From Streptomyces cinnamoneus (lineage in GTDB: Bacteria; Actinomycetota; Actinomycetes; Streptomycetales; Streptomycetaceae), in contig NZ_PKFQ01000001.1 in assembly GCF_002939475.1 (NCBI RefSeq), positions 4,523,001-4,587,000 of the forward strand: 64,000 nucleotides of DNA. The letters are read 5' to 3'. Position 1 is the first letter of the stretch. Each line of letters starts with the position of its first letter. Positions 39,131 through 47,082 of the stretch are shown here, piece after piece. The notes beneath the pieces are model-generated. The model was not told the origin of the DNA and did no database searches. It saw only the letters and a list, made by a program, of their open reading frames with translations. Made by a program: the position numbers and the translations under genes.

Positions 39131-39669
39131 TGGCGGCGGACCGGATGGATCCGGCGGACCGGGTGGATCCGGCGGACCGGATGGACCCGGCGGACCCGAC
39201 GCCCCCGCCCCCGTCCAGGAGCAGGGCGAGGAAGTGGCTCGTCGCCCTCGTCGTGACGGTGGTCCTCGGCGGCCTGGCGTACTGGGTCGCCGGCGTCAGG
39301 CGGGCGCTCGACGAGGGGCCGCAGCGGCGCGCGGTGGCCTGCTCGAAGGCCATGTCGACCATCGGCTGGGAGCTCCCGGAGAGTGCGAGCGACCAGGCGT
39401 GCACCTCGCTCACCGGCTTGAGGGGCGGCACCTGGTCGGGGACCTTCCGCATGGCGCGCGCCGACGTGCGACCCTGGCTCGCGTCACTCCCCGGGAAACA
39501 CGGGGCGGTGGACGGAGCCGCTCCCGACGGCGTGGTGGAGCGGGAGGACGGGCTCACCCTGAGGGTCGAGGAGCCGCCGGGCACTCCTCAGGCCGACGAG
39601 GTGAGGGTGCGCGTCCACGGGGAGGGGCGGGACGGGGCCGTCGTCTCCTTCGAGACGTTCGACTTCTAG
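39130..39669 (+). CDS. Single-pass membrane protein with N-terminal tandem repeat
   Basis: 179 residues. Residues 4-21 are encoded by three 18-bp tandem repeats (39141-39194), giving a repeated DPADRM-type hexapeptide. A single membrane helix (about 38-57, WLVALVVTVVLGGLAYWVAG) is followed by an extracytoplasmic domain of about 120 residues with two Cys. GTG 39127 (overlapping the upstream stop) or ATG 39130 may be the start. Function unknown; coupled to the ATP-grasp-like gene. Confidence 0.6.
   Translation: MAADRMDPADRVDPADRMDPADPTPPPPSRSRARKWLVALVVTVVLGGLAYWVAGVRRALDEGPQRRAVACSKAMSTIGWELPESASDQACTSLTGLRGGTWSGTFRMARADVRPWLASLPGKHGAVDGAAPDGVVEREDGLTLRVEEPPGTPQADEVRVRVHGEGRDGAVVSFETFDF
39141..39194 (+). 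repeat. Three 18-bp tandem repeats in the N-terminus of a CDS
   Basis: Units at 39141-39158, 39159-39176 and 39177-39194 differ by at most two bases. The unit length is a multiple of three, so copy-number change would alter the protein's N-terminus without a frameshift. Confidence 0.8.
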
Positions 39670-39689
39670 CGAGTCCGGTGGGTCGGTGT

Positions 39690-39777
39690 GGCCCTGCGGT
39701 GTCCGGTGCCGGGGCACCTCCCAGCGGTAGCTGGGGAGCCACAGGTCCCTGCTGACCCATCGCACACCCCCAGGGCC
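39690..39777. terminator. Cloverleaf-like structured spacer between convergent genes
   Basis: An outer stem (GGCCCTG 39690-39696 with CAGGGCC 39771-39777; GGTGT 39698-39702 with ACACC 39764-39768) encloses three hairpins: GGTGCC/GGCACC (39705-39718), TCCCAGC/GCTGGGGA (39719-39737) and GGTC/GACC (39744-39757). It fills the whole gap between the convergent stops at 39669 and 39779. The simplest role is a bidirectional terminator. Confidence 0.5.
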
Positions 39778-39778
39778 G

Positions 39779-40606
39779 CTACGAGGCCCGGGCGCTCTGC
39801 GCCACCGCGGCCGCGTACACCTTCAGGGCGGACTGCGGTTCGCGGCCCAGCAGTTCGCGCAAGGAGTTGTGCTCGATGGCCGTGCCGTCCAGGAAGCCGC
39901 CCGCTATCGCGGAGTACGTGCCCACGAGCATCGGCACCTGGAAGGGCAGGGCCTGTCCGGCCGCGATGACGGCCTCCCTGGTGGCGGCGAGCCCACCGGG
40001 CTCGTACGAGCCGCCGACCGCCGCCGCCAGGTCGGCGCCGCCCAGGGGCTGCTCGCCGACCAGTTCGTACACCCGTCCCGCGTGCCGCCGCGGGTCGGTG
40101 ACGACCCGGGCCGCCACCTCCGCGAGGTCCTCCCGGGCGACGGCGGCCAGACGCCCCTCACCCAGCGGCGCGGCGATGGTCCCGTCGGGGCCCGGGGCGG
40201 CGACGGCGGCGAGGAACTCGGCGTACAGGCCGTTGCGCAGGATCGTCCACTCCAGGGAGCTCCGCCGGAGCCGGCGCTCGGTCCAGCGGTGGGCGAGCGC
40301 GTACGCCAGGTGGTCGCCGTCACCGCTGAGGCTGGTGTAGACGACGTGCCGTACGCCCCCACGCTCGGCGGCGGACACGGCCGCCTCGTGGCGGGCGATG
40401 ACGGCGTCGTCCTCGCCGTATCCGGCGGAGATCAGCAGCAGCGTGTCCACGCCGGTGAAGTCGAGCGACGCGGGGTCGTCGAAGTCGACGCGGCGCTCGG
40501 CGCCGGAGCGGGGCGAGCGGGTGCCCAGCACCACGTCGTCGCGCGCCGCCAGCTTCTCGGCGACGAGCTGCCCGAGTGCGCCTGTGGCACCGGTGACCAG
40601 GATCAT
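39779..40606 (-). CDS. NmrA/QorB-like NAD(P)H-dependent oxidoreductase
   Basis: 275 residues. The N-terminal Rossmann motif MILVTGATGALGQLVAEKL and the quinone-reductase-2-like pattern (VVYTSLSGDGD, WTILRNGLYAEFL) place it in the NmrA/QorB atypical short-chain dehydrogenases. Such enzymes reduce quinones or sense redox state. ATG 40606. It is divergent from an HxlR regulator gene 70 bases away, the same arrangement as E. coli qorB (ytfG) and ytfH, so that regulator probably controls it. Confidence 0.85.
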   Translation of the reverse strand: MILVTGATGALGQLVAEKLAARDDVVLGTRSPRSGAERRVDFDDPASLDFTGVDTLLLISAGYGEDDAVIARHEAAVSAAERGGVRHVVYTSLSGDGDHLAYALAHRWTERRLRRSSLEWTILRNGLYAEFLAAVAAPGPDGTIAAPLGEGRLAAVAREDLAEVAARVVTDPRRHAGRVYELVGEQPLGGADLAAAVGGSYEPGGLAATREAVIAAGQALPFQVPMLVGTYSAIAGGFLDGTAIEHNSLRELLGREPQSALKVYAAAVAQSARAS

Positions 40607-40676
40607 GGGAAGTCCTTCCTGAGGCGTGTGATTCCATCCTCATCAGAGGGGCCGGATCGCATAAGGAGGCACTTTC

Positions 40677-41105
40677 ATGTCAGCAGGGCACACCGCGGTA
40701 ACCACCCCGGTGGCCGGCGAGCCGGTGATCACGTGCGAGACGCCGCAGGACGAGTGCGGGGTCCGGGACGTGCTGGACCGGCTCGGCGACAAGTGGTCCG
40801 TCTACGTCGTCGTCGAACTCGCCGCCGGGGTCCTGCGTTTCAAGGAACTCCAGCGGGCGATCCCCGGCGACATCTCCCAGCGCATGCTCACGCTCACGGT
40901 CCGCCGCCTGGAGCGTGACGGGCTGGTGAAGCGCACCGTCCACCCCACGATCCCGCCGCAGGTCGAGTACGAGCTGACGGATATGGGCCACAGCCTGACT
41001 CACCTCGTCAAGACGCTGGCGGACTGGTCGATCGCCCACCGCCCGGCCATCGCCGCGGCACGCGAGACGTGGGACGCGGCACACCCGGACTCGGACGTCC
41101 GCTGA
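40677..41105 (+). CDS. HxlR-family winged-helix regulator
   Basis: 142 residues. The HxlR core is clear: CGVRDVLDRLGDKWSVYVVV, RFKELQRAIPGDISQRMLT, LKRTVHPTIPPQVEYELTDM-type wing. A Cys at the domain's front (ECGVRDVL) matches redox- or aldehyde-sensing HxlR proteins. AAGGAGG precedes ATG 40677. Divergent from the QorB-like gene; the 70-base interval must hold both promoters and the operator. Confidence 0.9.
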   Translation: MSAGHTAVTTPVAGEPVITCETPQDECGVRDVLDRLGDKWSVYVVVELAAGVLRFKELQRAIPGDISQRMLTLTVRRLERDGLVKRTVHPTIPPQVEYELTDMGHSLTHLVKTLADWSIAHRPAIAAARETWDAAHPDSDVR

Positions 41106-41112
41106 TCGAGCG

Positions 41113-42225
41113 TCAGCTCGCTTGAGGCAGGAGGGTGGCCAGGCCCTCTCCGCATGCCTTGGCCGCGTCGGCCGAGCGCGGCAGCATGACGCTCTCGTAG
41201 GCGCGGACGGCGTCGTCGACGGTCGGTTCGGTGAGGAGGGCGGTGGCCAGCTCGGTGCCGTCGAGCATGGCGAGGTTGGCGCCCAGGCCCAGGGGCGGCA
41301 TCACGTGGGCGGCGTCACCCAGCAAGGTGATGCCGGGGACGTGCCGCCAGGTGTGCGGGACAGGCAGCGCGTACAGGGGCCGGTCGGTGAACCCCCTGTC
41401 GCTGTCGCGGATGAGGGCGAGCAGGCTTTCGTCCCAGCCGTCGAACAGCCTGAGGAGGTGGGCGCGCACGGCTTCGGCGTCGTCGAGGTCCAGGCCGGCG
41501 GCGGCGTGCCAGTCGTGCGGGGCGCGCAGGGCGACGTAGACGCGGATGTGGCCGTTGCTGTTGCGCTGGGCGAACAGGCCCTTGCCGGGGCCCTTCGCCA
41601 TCAGCAGGCCGTCGCCGACGAGTTCGGCGATGCGGGGGTGGCGCGTGTCGCAGTCGTCGAGAGCGGTCTCGGTGAACGTGACGCCCGTGTAGACGGGCGC
41701 GGCGGGGGAGAGGGCCGGGCGGACGCGTGACCACGCCCCGTCGGCGCCCACGACGAGGTCGAAGTCCTCACTGTCGCCGTCGGCGAAGTGCAGGCGGCTG
41801 GTGCCACCGCCGAGCGGGGTGACCGCGGTGACGGCGCGGCCCCACCGGACGGTGCCCGGTGCCAGGGAGTCCAGGTACAGGCCCCGCAGCTGTCCCCGGT
41901 CGATCTCCGGCCTGCTCTCGTCGCCTTCGGCGGGGTGGTGGTGCTCCAGGACGGCGGCGGTGTGGTCGAGCAGACGCATCTCCTGCCCCTCGGGCCGGGC
42001 GAGGGCCTGGAACCGCTCGTACAGGCCCGCGGCGCGTATCGCGGCCTGGCCGGTGCCGGCGTGCATGTCGAGCGTGCCGCCCTGGGGGCGGGCGTCGGCG
42101 GACACCTCGCTTTCGAAGACGGTGACGGAGCGGCCGTGGCGCTGGAGGACACGGGCGCAGGCGAGGCCGCCGAGCCCGCCGCCCACGACGGCGACGCGTG
42201 GGGCGGGAGTGGAGTGGGAGGGCAT
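41113..42225 (-). CDS. FAD-dependent monooxygenase, TetX-like
   Basis: 370 residues. GGGLGGLACARVLQRHG (FAD-binding GxGxxG), GRAVTAVTP, DLVVGADGAWSRVRP and GDAAHVMPPLGLGANLAMLD follow the PHBH-fold aromatic hydroxylase order seen in TetX. TetX-type enzymes hydroxylate tetracyclines, but many relatives act on unknown aromatics. ATG 42225. Divergent from a TetR regulator gene, which suggests induction by a substrate or antibiotic. Confidence 0.85.
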   Translation of the reverse strand: MPSHSTPAPRVAVVGGGLGGLACARVLQRHGRSVTVFESEVSADARPQGGTLDMHAGTGQAAIRAAGLYERFQALARPEGQEMRLLDHTAAVLEHHHPAEGDESRPEIDRGQLRGLYLDSLAPGTVRWGRAVTAVTPLGGGTSRLHFADGDSEDFDLVVGADGAWSRVRPALSPAAPVYTGVTFTETALDDCDTRHPRIAELVGDGLLMAKGPGKGLFAQRNSNGHIRVYVALRAPHDWHAAAGLDLDDAEAVRAHLLRLFDGWDESLLALIRDSDRGFTDRPLYALPVPHTWRHVPGITLLGDAAHVMPPLGLGANLAMLDGTELATALLTEPTVDDAVRAYESVMLPRSADAAKACGEGLATLLPQAS

Positions 42226-42311
42226 GGGTGGGTTCCTCCGGGAGGAGTGCGGGGTGCCGGGCGGTCCGGCACTCCCTCCAAGAAAGCAGACTCGCTCAAT
42301 AAGTGCAATGG

Positions 42312-42325
42312 CTAAACCTTTTTAG
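42312..42325 (+). promoter_or_regulatory. Candidate operator in the TetX-like/TetR interval
   Basis: CTAAA, CCTT, TTTAG: a 5-bp inverted repeat in an AT-rich patch 30 bases before the TetR start and inside the divergent promoter region 42226-42354. Confidence 0.35.
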
Positions 42326-42354
42326 TGGGTGTGTCTTCGCGGTACGGTGGGGCC

Positions 42355-42945
42355 GTGACTGACGTGACCGGACCGACCGGGCGCCGCGAGCGCAAGAAGG
42401 CCCAGACCCGCCGATCCCTGGCGGAGGCCGCTCTCCAGCTCTTCCTCGACCGGGGCTACGACCAGGTGGGCGTCAAGGACGTCGCCGACGCGGCCGACGT
42501 CTCGGTGACGACGCTGTTCAAGCACTTCCCGAGCAAGGAGGCCCTTGTCTTCGACCAGGACGACGACCGGGAGGCGGCGCTCGTCGCCGCGGTGCGCGAC
42601 CGCGCGCCGGGCCAGTCGATTCCCCAGGCGCTGTGTGCCCACGTGCTGCGCACGTTGACGAAGAAGGACGACCCGCGGTTCGCCGAGTTCCTCCGCATGG
42701 TGGAGGACACGCCGGCGCTGCGCGACTACGCCCACCGCATGTGGATGCGCCACGAGGAGGCGGTGGCCCGGGCCGTCGCCCAGGAGATCGGCGCCCCCGA
42801 GAACGACGCCGCCTGCGCGGCCCTGGCCCACTTCGCCCTGGAAACCCGCGCCCTCGCGGGACGCTACGCGGATCCGCGGCGCGCGGTGGAGGAGGTCTTC
42901 GGCTTGCTGGAGCGGGGGTGGGCGGGGGTGCGGGCTGGGGGCTGA
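42355..42945 (+). CDS. TetR-family regulator
   Basis: 196 residues. The N-terminal HTH (RRSLAEAALQLFLDRGYDQV, VADAADVSVTTLFKHFPSKE) is typical; the C-terminal helical domain has EFLRMVEDTPALRDYAHRM, as in the MftR-like actinobacterial group. GTG 42355 is chosen since it follows GGTGGGG; GTG 42325 would place the start inside the probable operator. Likely represses the divergent TetX-like monooxygenase and itself. The 42946-43214 gap after it shows nothing recognisable. Confidence 0.9.
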   Translation: MTDVTGPTGRRERKKAQTRRSLAEAALQLFLDRGYDQVGVKDVADAADVSVTTLFKHFPSKEALVFDQDDDREAALVAAVRDRAPGQSIPQALCAHVLRTLTKKDDPRFAEFLRMVEDTPALRDYAHRMWMRHEEAVARAVAQEIGAPENDAACAALAHFALETRALAGRYADPRRAVEEVFGLLERGWAGVRAGG

Positions 42946-43214
42946 CGGGGCGCTGCCTGCCCGCCGGTGAACGCCTGACTGAGACGTCCCAGTCGATCCT
43001 TCCGGTCACGGCGGTGGTTGCCGGCGTTGTCGGGCGCAACAGCTCCGCCCGTGCGACCTGCGGAGATGGGTGCACGGGCGGGGTGGCTGGCGAGTGGCTT
43101 CAGGGCGTGTCCGACGGGTCGGTGCGGGACATCGTTCGACTTGGTGTGACGTGCGCACCCACCATGTACGGCACGCATCGGAGGGGATCGACGGCTGTCG
43201 GGTGGCCGAGACGG

Positions 43215-44090
43215 TCAGTTCCGCGACAGCGGCCCATACCCGCCTGGTCCGCCGCCGACCAGGCCGCGACCTGCGAGTGCGCCGAGCGCCGTCTGGGCCC
43301 GCGACCCCGGCTCCGCCACGTACATGACCAGGGCCTGGTCCGGCTCGTCGGGCAGGTGGAGTGTCTCGCGGAGCAGGGGCAGCTCGCCGGTCGCGGGGTG
43401 GCGTATCCGCTGGATGCCGTGGGAGTTCTCCCGTACATGGTGTTCGGCCCACAGGCGGCTGAAGTCGTCGCTGCGGACGGAGAGTTCACCCAGGAGGCCG
43501 CACAGCCGGTCATCGCAGGGATAGCGGCCCAGGTCCATGCGCAGCGCGGCCACGGTGTCGCGGGCCGTCTGCTCCCAGTCCGGGTACCGCTCTCGGGCAC
43601 CCGGGTCGAGGAAGTGAAGCCAGGCCACATTGCGCCGCTCGGCGGGCAGGGCGTCGAAGTCGCCGAACAGCACACGGGCCAGGCGGTTGGAGGCCAGGAT
43701 GTCGAGGCGCCGGCCGAGGACGTAGGCGGGCACCTCGTCGAGCGCCCCCAGCAGCACCTGGATGCCCGCGCGGACCGGCTGCGGGGCGAGAGCCTGTGCG
43801 GGCGAGTCGCGCAGGGCACGTGTCAGGTGGCCCAGGTGCGCGCGCTCGGCGGCATCGAGCCGCAACGCCCCGGCGACCGCGTCGAGGACGCTGTCGGAGA
43901 CGTTCTGGGACCGGCCCTGCTCCAGCCGTATGTAGTAGTCGACGCTGACTCCCGCCAACTCCGCCAGCTCTTCCCGGCGCAGACCGGGCACGCGCCGCCG
44001 TCCGCTGAACGGACGTACGCCGACGTCCTCCGGGCGCAGGCGGGCGCGCCGGGACCGAAGGAATGCGGCGAGTTCGGTGCGAAAGTCCAT
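43215..44090 (-). CDS. XRE-family regulator with MmyB-like C-terminal domain
   Basis: 291 residues. The HTH (about 36-95: VPGLRREELAELAGVSVDYY, RLEQGRSQNVSDSVLDAVAG) is followed by an MmyB-like ligand-binding domain (about 110-275: PAYVLGRRLDILASNRLAR, LHFLDPGARERYPDWE). This family is common in Streptomyces, usually divergent from an SDR or other oxidoreductase gene. Fatty acids have been proposed as ligands. ATG 44090. Divergent from the SDR gene 137 bases away. Confidence 0.9.
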   Translation of the reverse strand: MDFRTELAAFLRSRRARLRPEDVGVRPFSGRRRVPGLRREELAELAGVSVDYYIRLEQGRSQNVSDSVLDAVAGALRLDAAERAHLGHLTRALRDSPAQALAPQPVRAGIQVLLGALDEVPAYVLGRRLDILASNRLARVLFGDFDALPAERRNVAWLHFLDPGARERYPDWEQTARDTVAALRMDLGRYPCDDRLCGLLGELSVRSDDFSRLWAEHHVRENSHGIQRIRHPATGELPLLRETLHLPDEPDQALVMYVAEPGSRAQTALGALAGRGLVGGGPGGYGPLSRN

Positions 44091-44227
44091 GACTCAAGTG
44101 TCGGCCAAGCCTGGTTCTGCCAGACCCAGGGTCGAACAGAGCCCTGGGCAGGCGTGCGCGCTCCGAGCAGAGTCGAGATCGCCAACCGGCACCGCACGCA
44201 CATGCACACGCGCACCCGGAGAACACC

Positions 44228-45037
44228 ATGACCCCCATGACCACCACGACCACGATTGCGTCGCAGACCACCTCGTCCGCCCGGCCCCTTACTGGCAGGG
44301 TGGCGGTTGTGACCGGAGCCTCCAGTGGCATAGGCGAGGCCACCGCGGATCTGCTGGCCGCGCAAGGAGCCCACGTCGCCCTGCTGGCCCGGCGCGGTGA
44401 TCGCCTGGCCGAGCACGTGGCGCGCATCGAAGCGGCTGGCGGCACCGCGCTCGCCGTCCCGTCGGATGTGACCGAGCCCGTCTCGATCGCGGACGCCGCT
44501 ACCCGCGTCCGGGAACGCTTCGGCCATGTCGACCTCGTCGTCAACAACGCGGGCCTCGCCCTGCCCGACCTCCTCGGCCAGGCCGCCGGTACCAACTGGC
44601 AGCGCATGATCGAGGTGAACGTCACCGGTGCCTGGGCCGTCGTGGACGCCTTCGTGCCGGACCTGCTCGCTGCGGCGGCCGACCGGGGCCACGCGGACCT
44701 GGTGACCATCTCGTCCGTGGCCGCGCAGACCGTCCTGCCCGGCTTCGGCGGCTACGCCGCGAGCAAGGCCGCCCTCAGTCACCTCTCCCGCAACCTGCGC
44801 ACCCAACTCGCCCCCAGCGACGTACGGGTGACCACCATCGAGCCGGGCGCCGTCGACACCGAACTGCGCGACCACATCGACGATCCCGCCATCAGCGCCG
44901 CCGTTCAGGAAGCCATGGACTCCATTGAGAAGATCCCCAGCGGGGCCGACGTCGCCGAACTGATCGCCTTCGCCGTCAGCCGCCCCCGCCACGTCAACCT
45001 GTCGCAGATCTCCGTCCTGCCGTCACGCGAGGTCTGA
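44228..45037 (+). CDS. Short-chain dehydrogenase/reductase
   Basis: 269 residues. A Thr-rich N-terminal tail (about 1-20) precedes the classical SDR fold: TGASSGIGEA (NADP binding), NNAG, SSVAAQ (catalytic Ser), YAASKAA (Tyr-x-x-x-Lys). C-terminal EPGAVDTELRDHI. Probably NADP(H)-dependent oxidoreduction of an alcohol or carbonyl; substrate unknown. Members of this subgroup are typically controlled by a divergent XRE-MmyB regulator, as here. ATG 44228 follows GGAGAACACC. Confidence 0.9.
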   Translation: MTPMTTTTTIASQTTSSARPLTGRVAVVTGASSGIGEATADLLAAQGAHVALLARRGDRLAEHVARIEAAGGTALAVPSDVTEPVSIADAATRVRERFGHVDLVVNNAGLALPDLLGQAAGTNWQRMIEVNVTGAWAVVDAFVPDLLAAAADRGHADLVTISSVAAQTVLPGFGGYAASKAALSHLSRNLRTQLAPSDVRVTTIEPGAVDTELRDHIDDPAISAAVQEAMDSIEKIPSGADVAELIAFAVSRPRHVNLSQISVLPSREV

Positions 45038-45055
45038 GGACTGTCGGGCGGGTCA

Positions 45056-45154
45056 CGATATGCGAAGGCCTTCTCTGAGCTGCAGAAGATGGCGGTGTAC
45101 GGCGCTCAGGCGCGGGCGCTGATGACGTCGGCCATTGATGCGCTCAGCTTCTAG
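45056..45154 (+). pseudogene. C-terminal fragment of a helical regulator (DUF5753-like?)
   Basis: Downstream of the SDR stop the same frame reads RYAKAFSELQKMAVYGAQAR and ends ALMTSAIDALSF before a TAG. It resembles the terminal helices of DUF5753-type (Scr1-like) Streptomyces regulators, but no start codon, ribosome-binding site or upstream domain is present. I regard it as a gene relic left by recombination, with low confidence in the family. Confidence 0.3.
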
Positions 45155-45248
45155 GGAGTGCCCGATCGCTCTTGCGGCGCGTTCGCTGGGCAGGTGGTGC
45201 AGCTGCTTGGCTAACGCTTCCCACGTTTCTCAGGCGAGTCGGACCGGG

Positions 45249-45488
45249 TCAGGCGTCAGGCTTCGCCGAGACGAACGAGCCAAGCCCGGGTTCGGTGTAG
45301 ATGAGGCCCTGCTCGCGCAGGCCTCGGTGCACCTTGTGCGCCGTCATGGTCGCGATGCCGAACTCCTCGGTGAGCTGGAGAACCGACGGCACGCGTGTGC
45401 GGGGCGGGTAGGTCCCGTCCTTGATGCGCTGGCGGATCACTTCGGCCACTTGACGCCAGCGTGGGATGTCAGGAGCGAATTCGATCAC
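45249..45488 (-). CDS. Small GntR-family winged-helix protein
   Basis: 79 residues, only the GntR DNA-binding domain: WRQVAEVIRQRIKDGTYPPR, VPSVLQLTEEFGIATMTAHK, GLIYTEPGLGSFV. Free-standing GntR domains of this size are typical of KorSA-like or phage-type regulators in Streptomyces mobile elements. ATG 45488. A 16-base perfect palindrome lies 34 bases upstream, probably its operator. Confidence 0.85.
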   Translation of the reverse strand: MIEFAPDIPRWRQVAEVIRQRIKDGTYPPRTRVPSVLQLTEEFGIATMTAHKVHRGLREQGLIYTEPGLGSFVSAKPDA

Positions 45489-45521
45489 GTGGGCACGCTA
45501 CGTGTTCTTAGTGTGCGCGGC

Positions 45522-45537
45522 AATGAACAGGTTCATT
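45522..45537. promoter_or_regulatory. Operator-like palindrome for the small GntR protein
   Basis: AATGAAC, AG, GTTCATT: perfect 7-bp arms. A second, looser repeat (ACCGT at 45566, ACGGT at 45578) lies further right. Both are in the 170-base interval between the GntR gene and the plus-strand pair starting at 45659, so both directions may be controlled. Confidence 0.55.
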
Positions 45538-45658
45538 CGGTTTCTTAGCAAGCAGAGCATTGCATACCGTTCTAGGTACGGTCGCTGTAAACGACAGACC
45601 CCGGCGACCGCTGCAACCGGGCCCGGGGCACGGCCAACGCTGCTCAAGGAGCGTCGAC

Positions 45659-45835
45659 ATGGCGAAGTTTATCTTCCGCTGCCTTGCCTGGGCGAGAGCT
45701 CAGCTCCCGCCCATCACCACCCCCGCGTGCGCCGCCCCGCCGCCCCGAATCCCCCGCCAGCGCACCGCCACCCCCACCCTCTGGGTCACCGCCCACGGCA
45801 TCGACATCCGCCCGCGCCGGGAGGGCATCCGATGA
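45659..45835 (+). CDS. Small proline-rich hypothetical protein
   Basis: 58 residues starting MAKFIFRCLAWARAQL, then a Pro/Thr-rich middle and a basic tail. AAGGAG is well spaced before ATG 45659, and the stop overlaps the next start (ATGA). Such short genes followed by a PRC-barrel-like partner are, as far as I recall, frequent near Streptomyces GntR regulators. Function unknown. Confidence 0.55.
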   Translation: MAKFIFRCLAWARAQLPPITTPACAAPPPRIPRQRTATPTLWVTAHGIDIRPRREGIR

Positions 45836-46188
45836 GTGACGCGCCAGAGATCGGCACCCTCGTCGTCGACGCCCGCCGGGACCGCGTAGGCGAGGTCATG
45901 GGCACCCTCGGTGGCCGCCTCATGCTGCGCGCGCCCGGCGGCGGCCGGGAGTGGGAAGCGCTCCCGTGCGACGTACGCCCCGCCGCCCCCAACGACGCGC
46001 TCCGAGCCAAGGTGGCCGACGTCAACGAGCGCAGCCGGCAAGGCCGGGGTGAGGTGCGGCCGCGCTGCGCGACGTGCGACGACATCAAGCACCGCCGCTA
46101 CCGCGCCGTCGACGACGGCGACACCGAGGAGGCGACCCGCATGACCGTCGCCATGGGCGTCCATCTGCGGGAGGCGCACCCGGAGTGA
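45832..46188 (+). CDS. PRC-barrel-like protein with C-terminal Cys/His site
   Basis: 118 residues. The N-terminal half (GTLVVDARRDRVGEVMGTLG, LMLRAPGGGREWEALPCDV) has a beta-barrel pattern like PRC domains; the C-terminal half has CATCDDIKHRR and HLREAHPE, a possible CCHH zinc site. ATG overlaps the previous stop. Part of a small operon divergent from the GntR protein. Function unknown. Confidence 0.6.
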   Translation: MSDAPEIGTLVVDARRDRVGEVMGTLGGRLMLRAPGGGREWEALPCDVRPAAPNDALRAKVADVNERSRQGRGEVRPRCATCDDIKHRRYRAVDDGDTEEATRMTVAMGVHLREAHPE

Positions 46189-46284
46189 GGTTCCCAGGGG
46201 CCGGTCCGTGCCCAGGGGCGGGCCCCGAAAGGCGTCATGCTCACCTCCGCCGTTGACGACATGGTGAGTTCGATTCGCGCCCTC

Positions 46285-47082
46285 TCACCCACCCGACACC
46301 ACCACCCACCCCACCGCCGGATACAGCGCCAGGAACGCCCACAGGGAGCCGTCCAGGCCCCTCGCCACCGCCCATCCCGCGTGGAAGGCGAGCCCCGGCG
46401 TCAGGAACACCGGCAGCCAGATCGGGGGCGCCACCAGCACCAGGGGGAAGAGGGTCTCCCACGCGCCCACGCCCCGCGACAGCCACTTCGCGCCCACCGG
46501 GTGTGCTGTGAGCCAGGCCGCCACCCGTCGGTCGCCGTGGCACCGCGTGCTCAGCACGCCCGTCAGGTTCGTGCCGTCCCGCCACGCCCCCGACGTGACC
46601 TTGTAGATCCCGGACGTGGCGTACGCCAGGCAGGCGTTCAGGGCCAGGAACCACAGCACCAGCCGCGGCGCCGCCGGCGTCGGCCGTAGCGCCGCCAGCA
46701 GCAGCGCGCAGAAGACGAGCTCCAGCATCTGGTCCGCGCTCTCGCCGCCGTACGTGCCGCGCAGGCTCATCACCGCGCCCGTGCCCACCACCACGGCCAG
46801 CGCCGCCGCGTGGGCCCGGGCCGGGAGTGGTGCGGGGAGCAGGGCCGCGGCCGCCGCGCGGGTGGTCAGGAGCCACAGGACCGCCGGGTACGCCGCCAAC
46901 GGGCTGAGGGCGGCGCCCGCGAGGCCGTGGGCGTAGCGGGGGTGGCGCAGGCGGAGCACGGGCCAGCTCGCCAAGGACGTGTCGTCCAGCGTGCGGCGCC
47001 GGGACACCCACTCCAGGGACGACAGCAGGACGCCCGTCGCCGCCAGCACCTCCACCAGGCGCAGGGCCGTCGCCGGGCTCAC
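46285..47082 (-). CDS. HTTM-like integral membrane protein
   Basis: 265 residues with about six membrane helices. The order (LRLVEVLAATGVLLSSLEWV, LWFLALNACLAYATSGIYKV, HPVGAKWLSRGVGAWETLFP) resembles HTTM proteins related to vitamin-K-dependent gamma-carboxylase and thiol-disulfide DoxX-like families. GTG 47082 overlaps the upstream stop (GTGA). Last of a three-gene minus-strand unit. Reaction unknown. Confidence 0.65.
   Translation of the reverse strand: MSPATALRLVEVLAATGVLLSSLEWVSRRRTLDDTSLASWPVLRLRHPRYAHGLAGAALSPLAAYPAVLWLLTTRAAAAALLPAPLPARAHAAALAVVVGTGAVMSLRGTYGGESADQMLELVFCALLLAALRPTPAAPRLVLWFLALNACLAYATSGIYKVTSGAWRDGTNLTGVLSTRCHGDRRVAAWLTAHPVGAKWLSRGVGAWETLFPLVLVAPPIWLPVFLTPGLAFHAGWAVARGLDGSLWAFLALYPAVGWVVVSGG

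Noticed and set aside
42864..43178. Possible small minus-strand gene after the TetR gene
   Set aside because: Pro/Arg-rich with no ribosome-binding site and overlapping the end of the TetR gene; no convincing coding signal in 42946-43214.
39779..45037. Biosynthetic gene cluster
   Set aside because: Only tailoring-type oxidoreductases and regulators are present; no polyketide synthase, peptide synthetase, terpene cyclase or RiPP precursor was seen.
46256..46290. A GTGAG-TTCGATTC stretch resembling a tRNA T-arm
   Set aside because: The T-stem has a mismatch and there is no acceptor, D-arm or anticodon stem upstream; the same bases form an ordinary CTCACC/GGTGAG hairpin.
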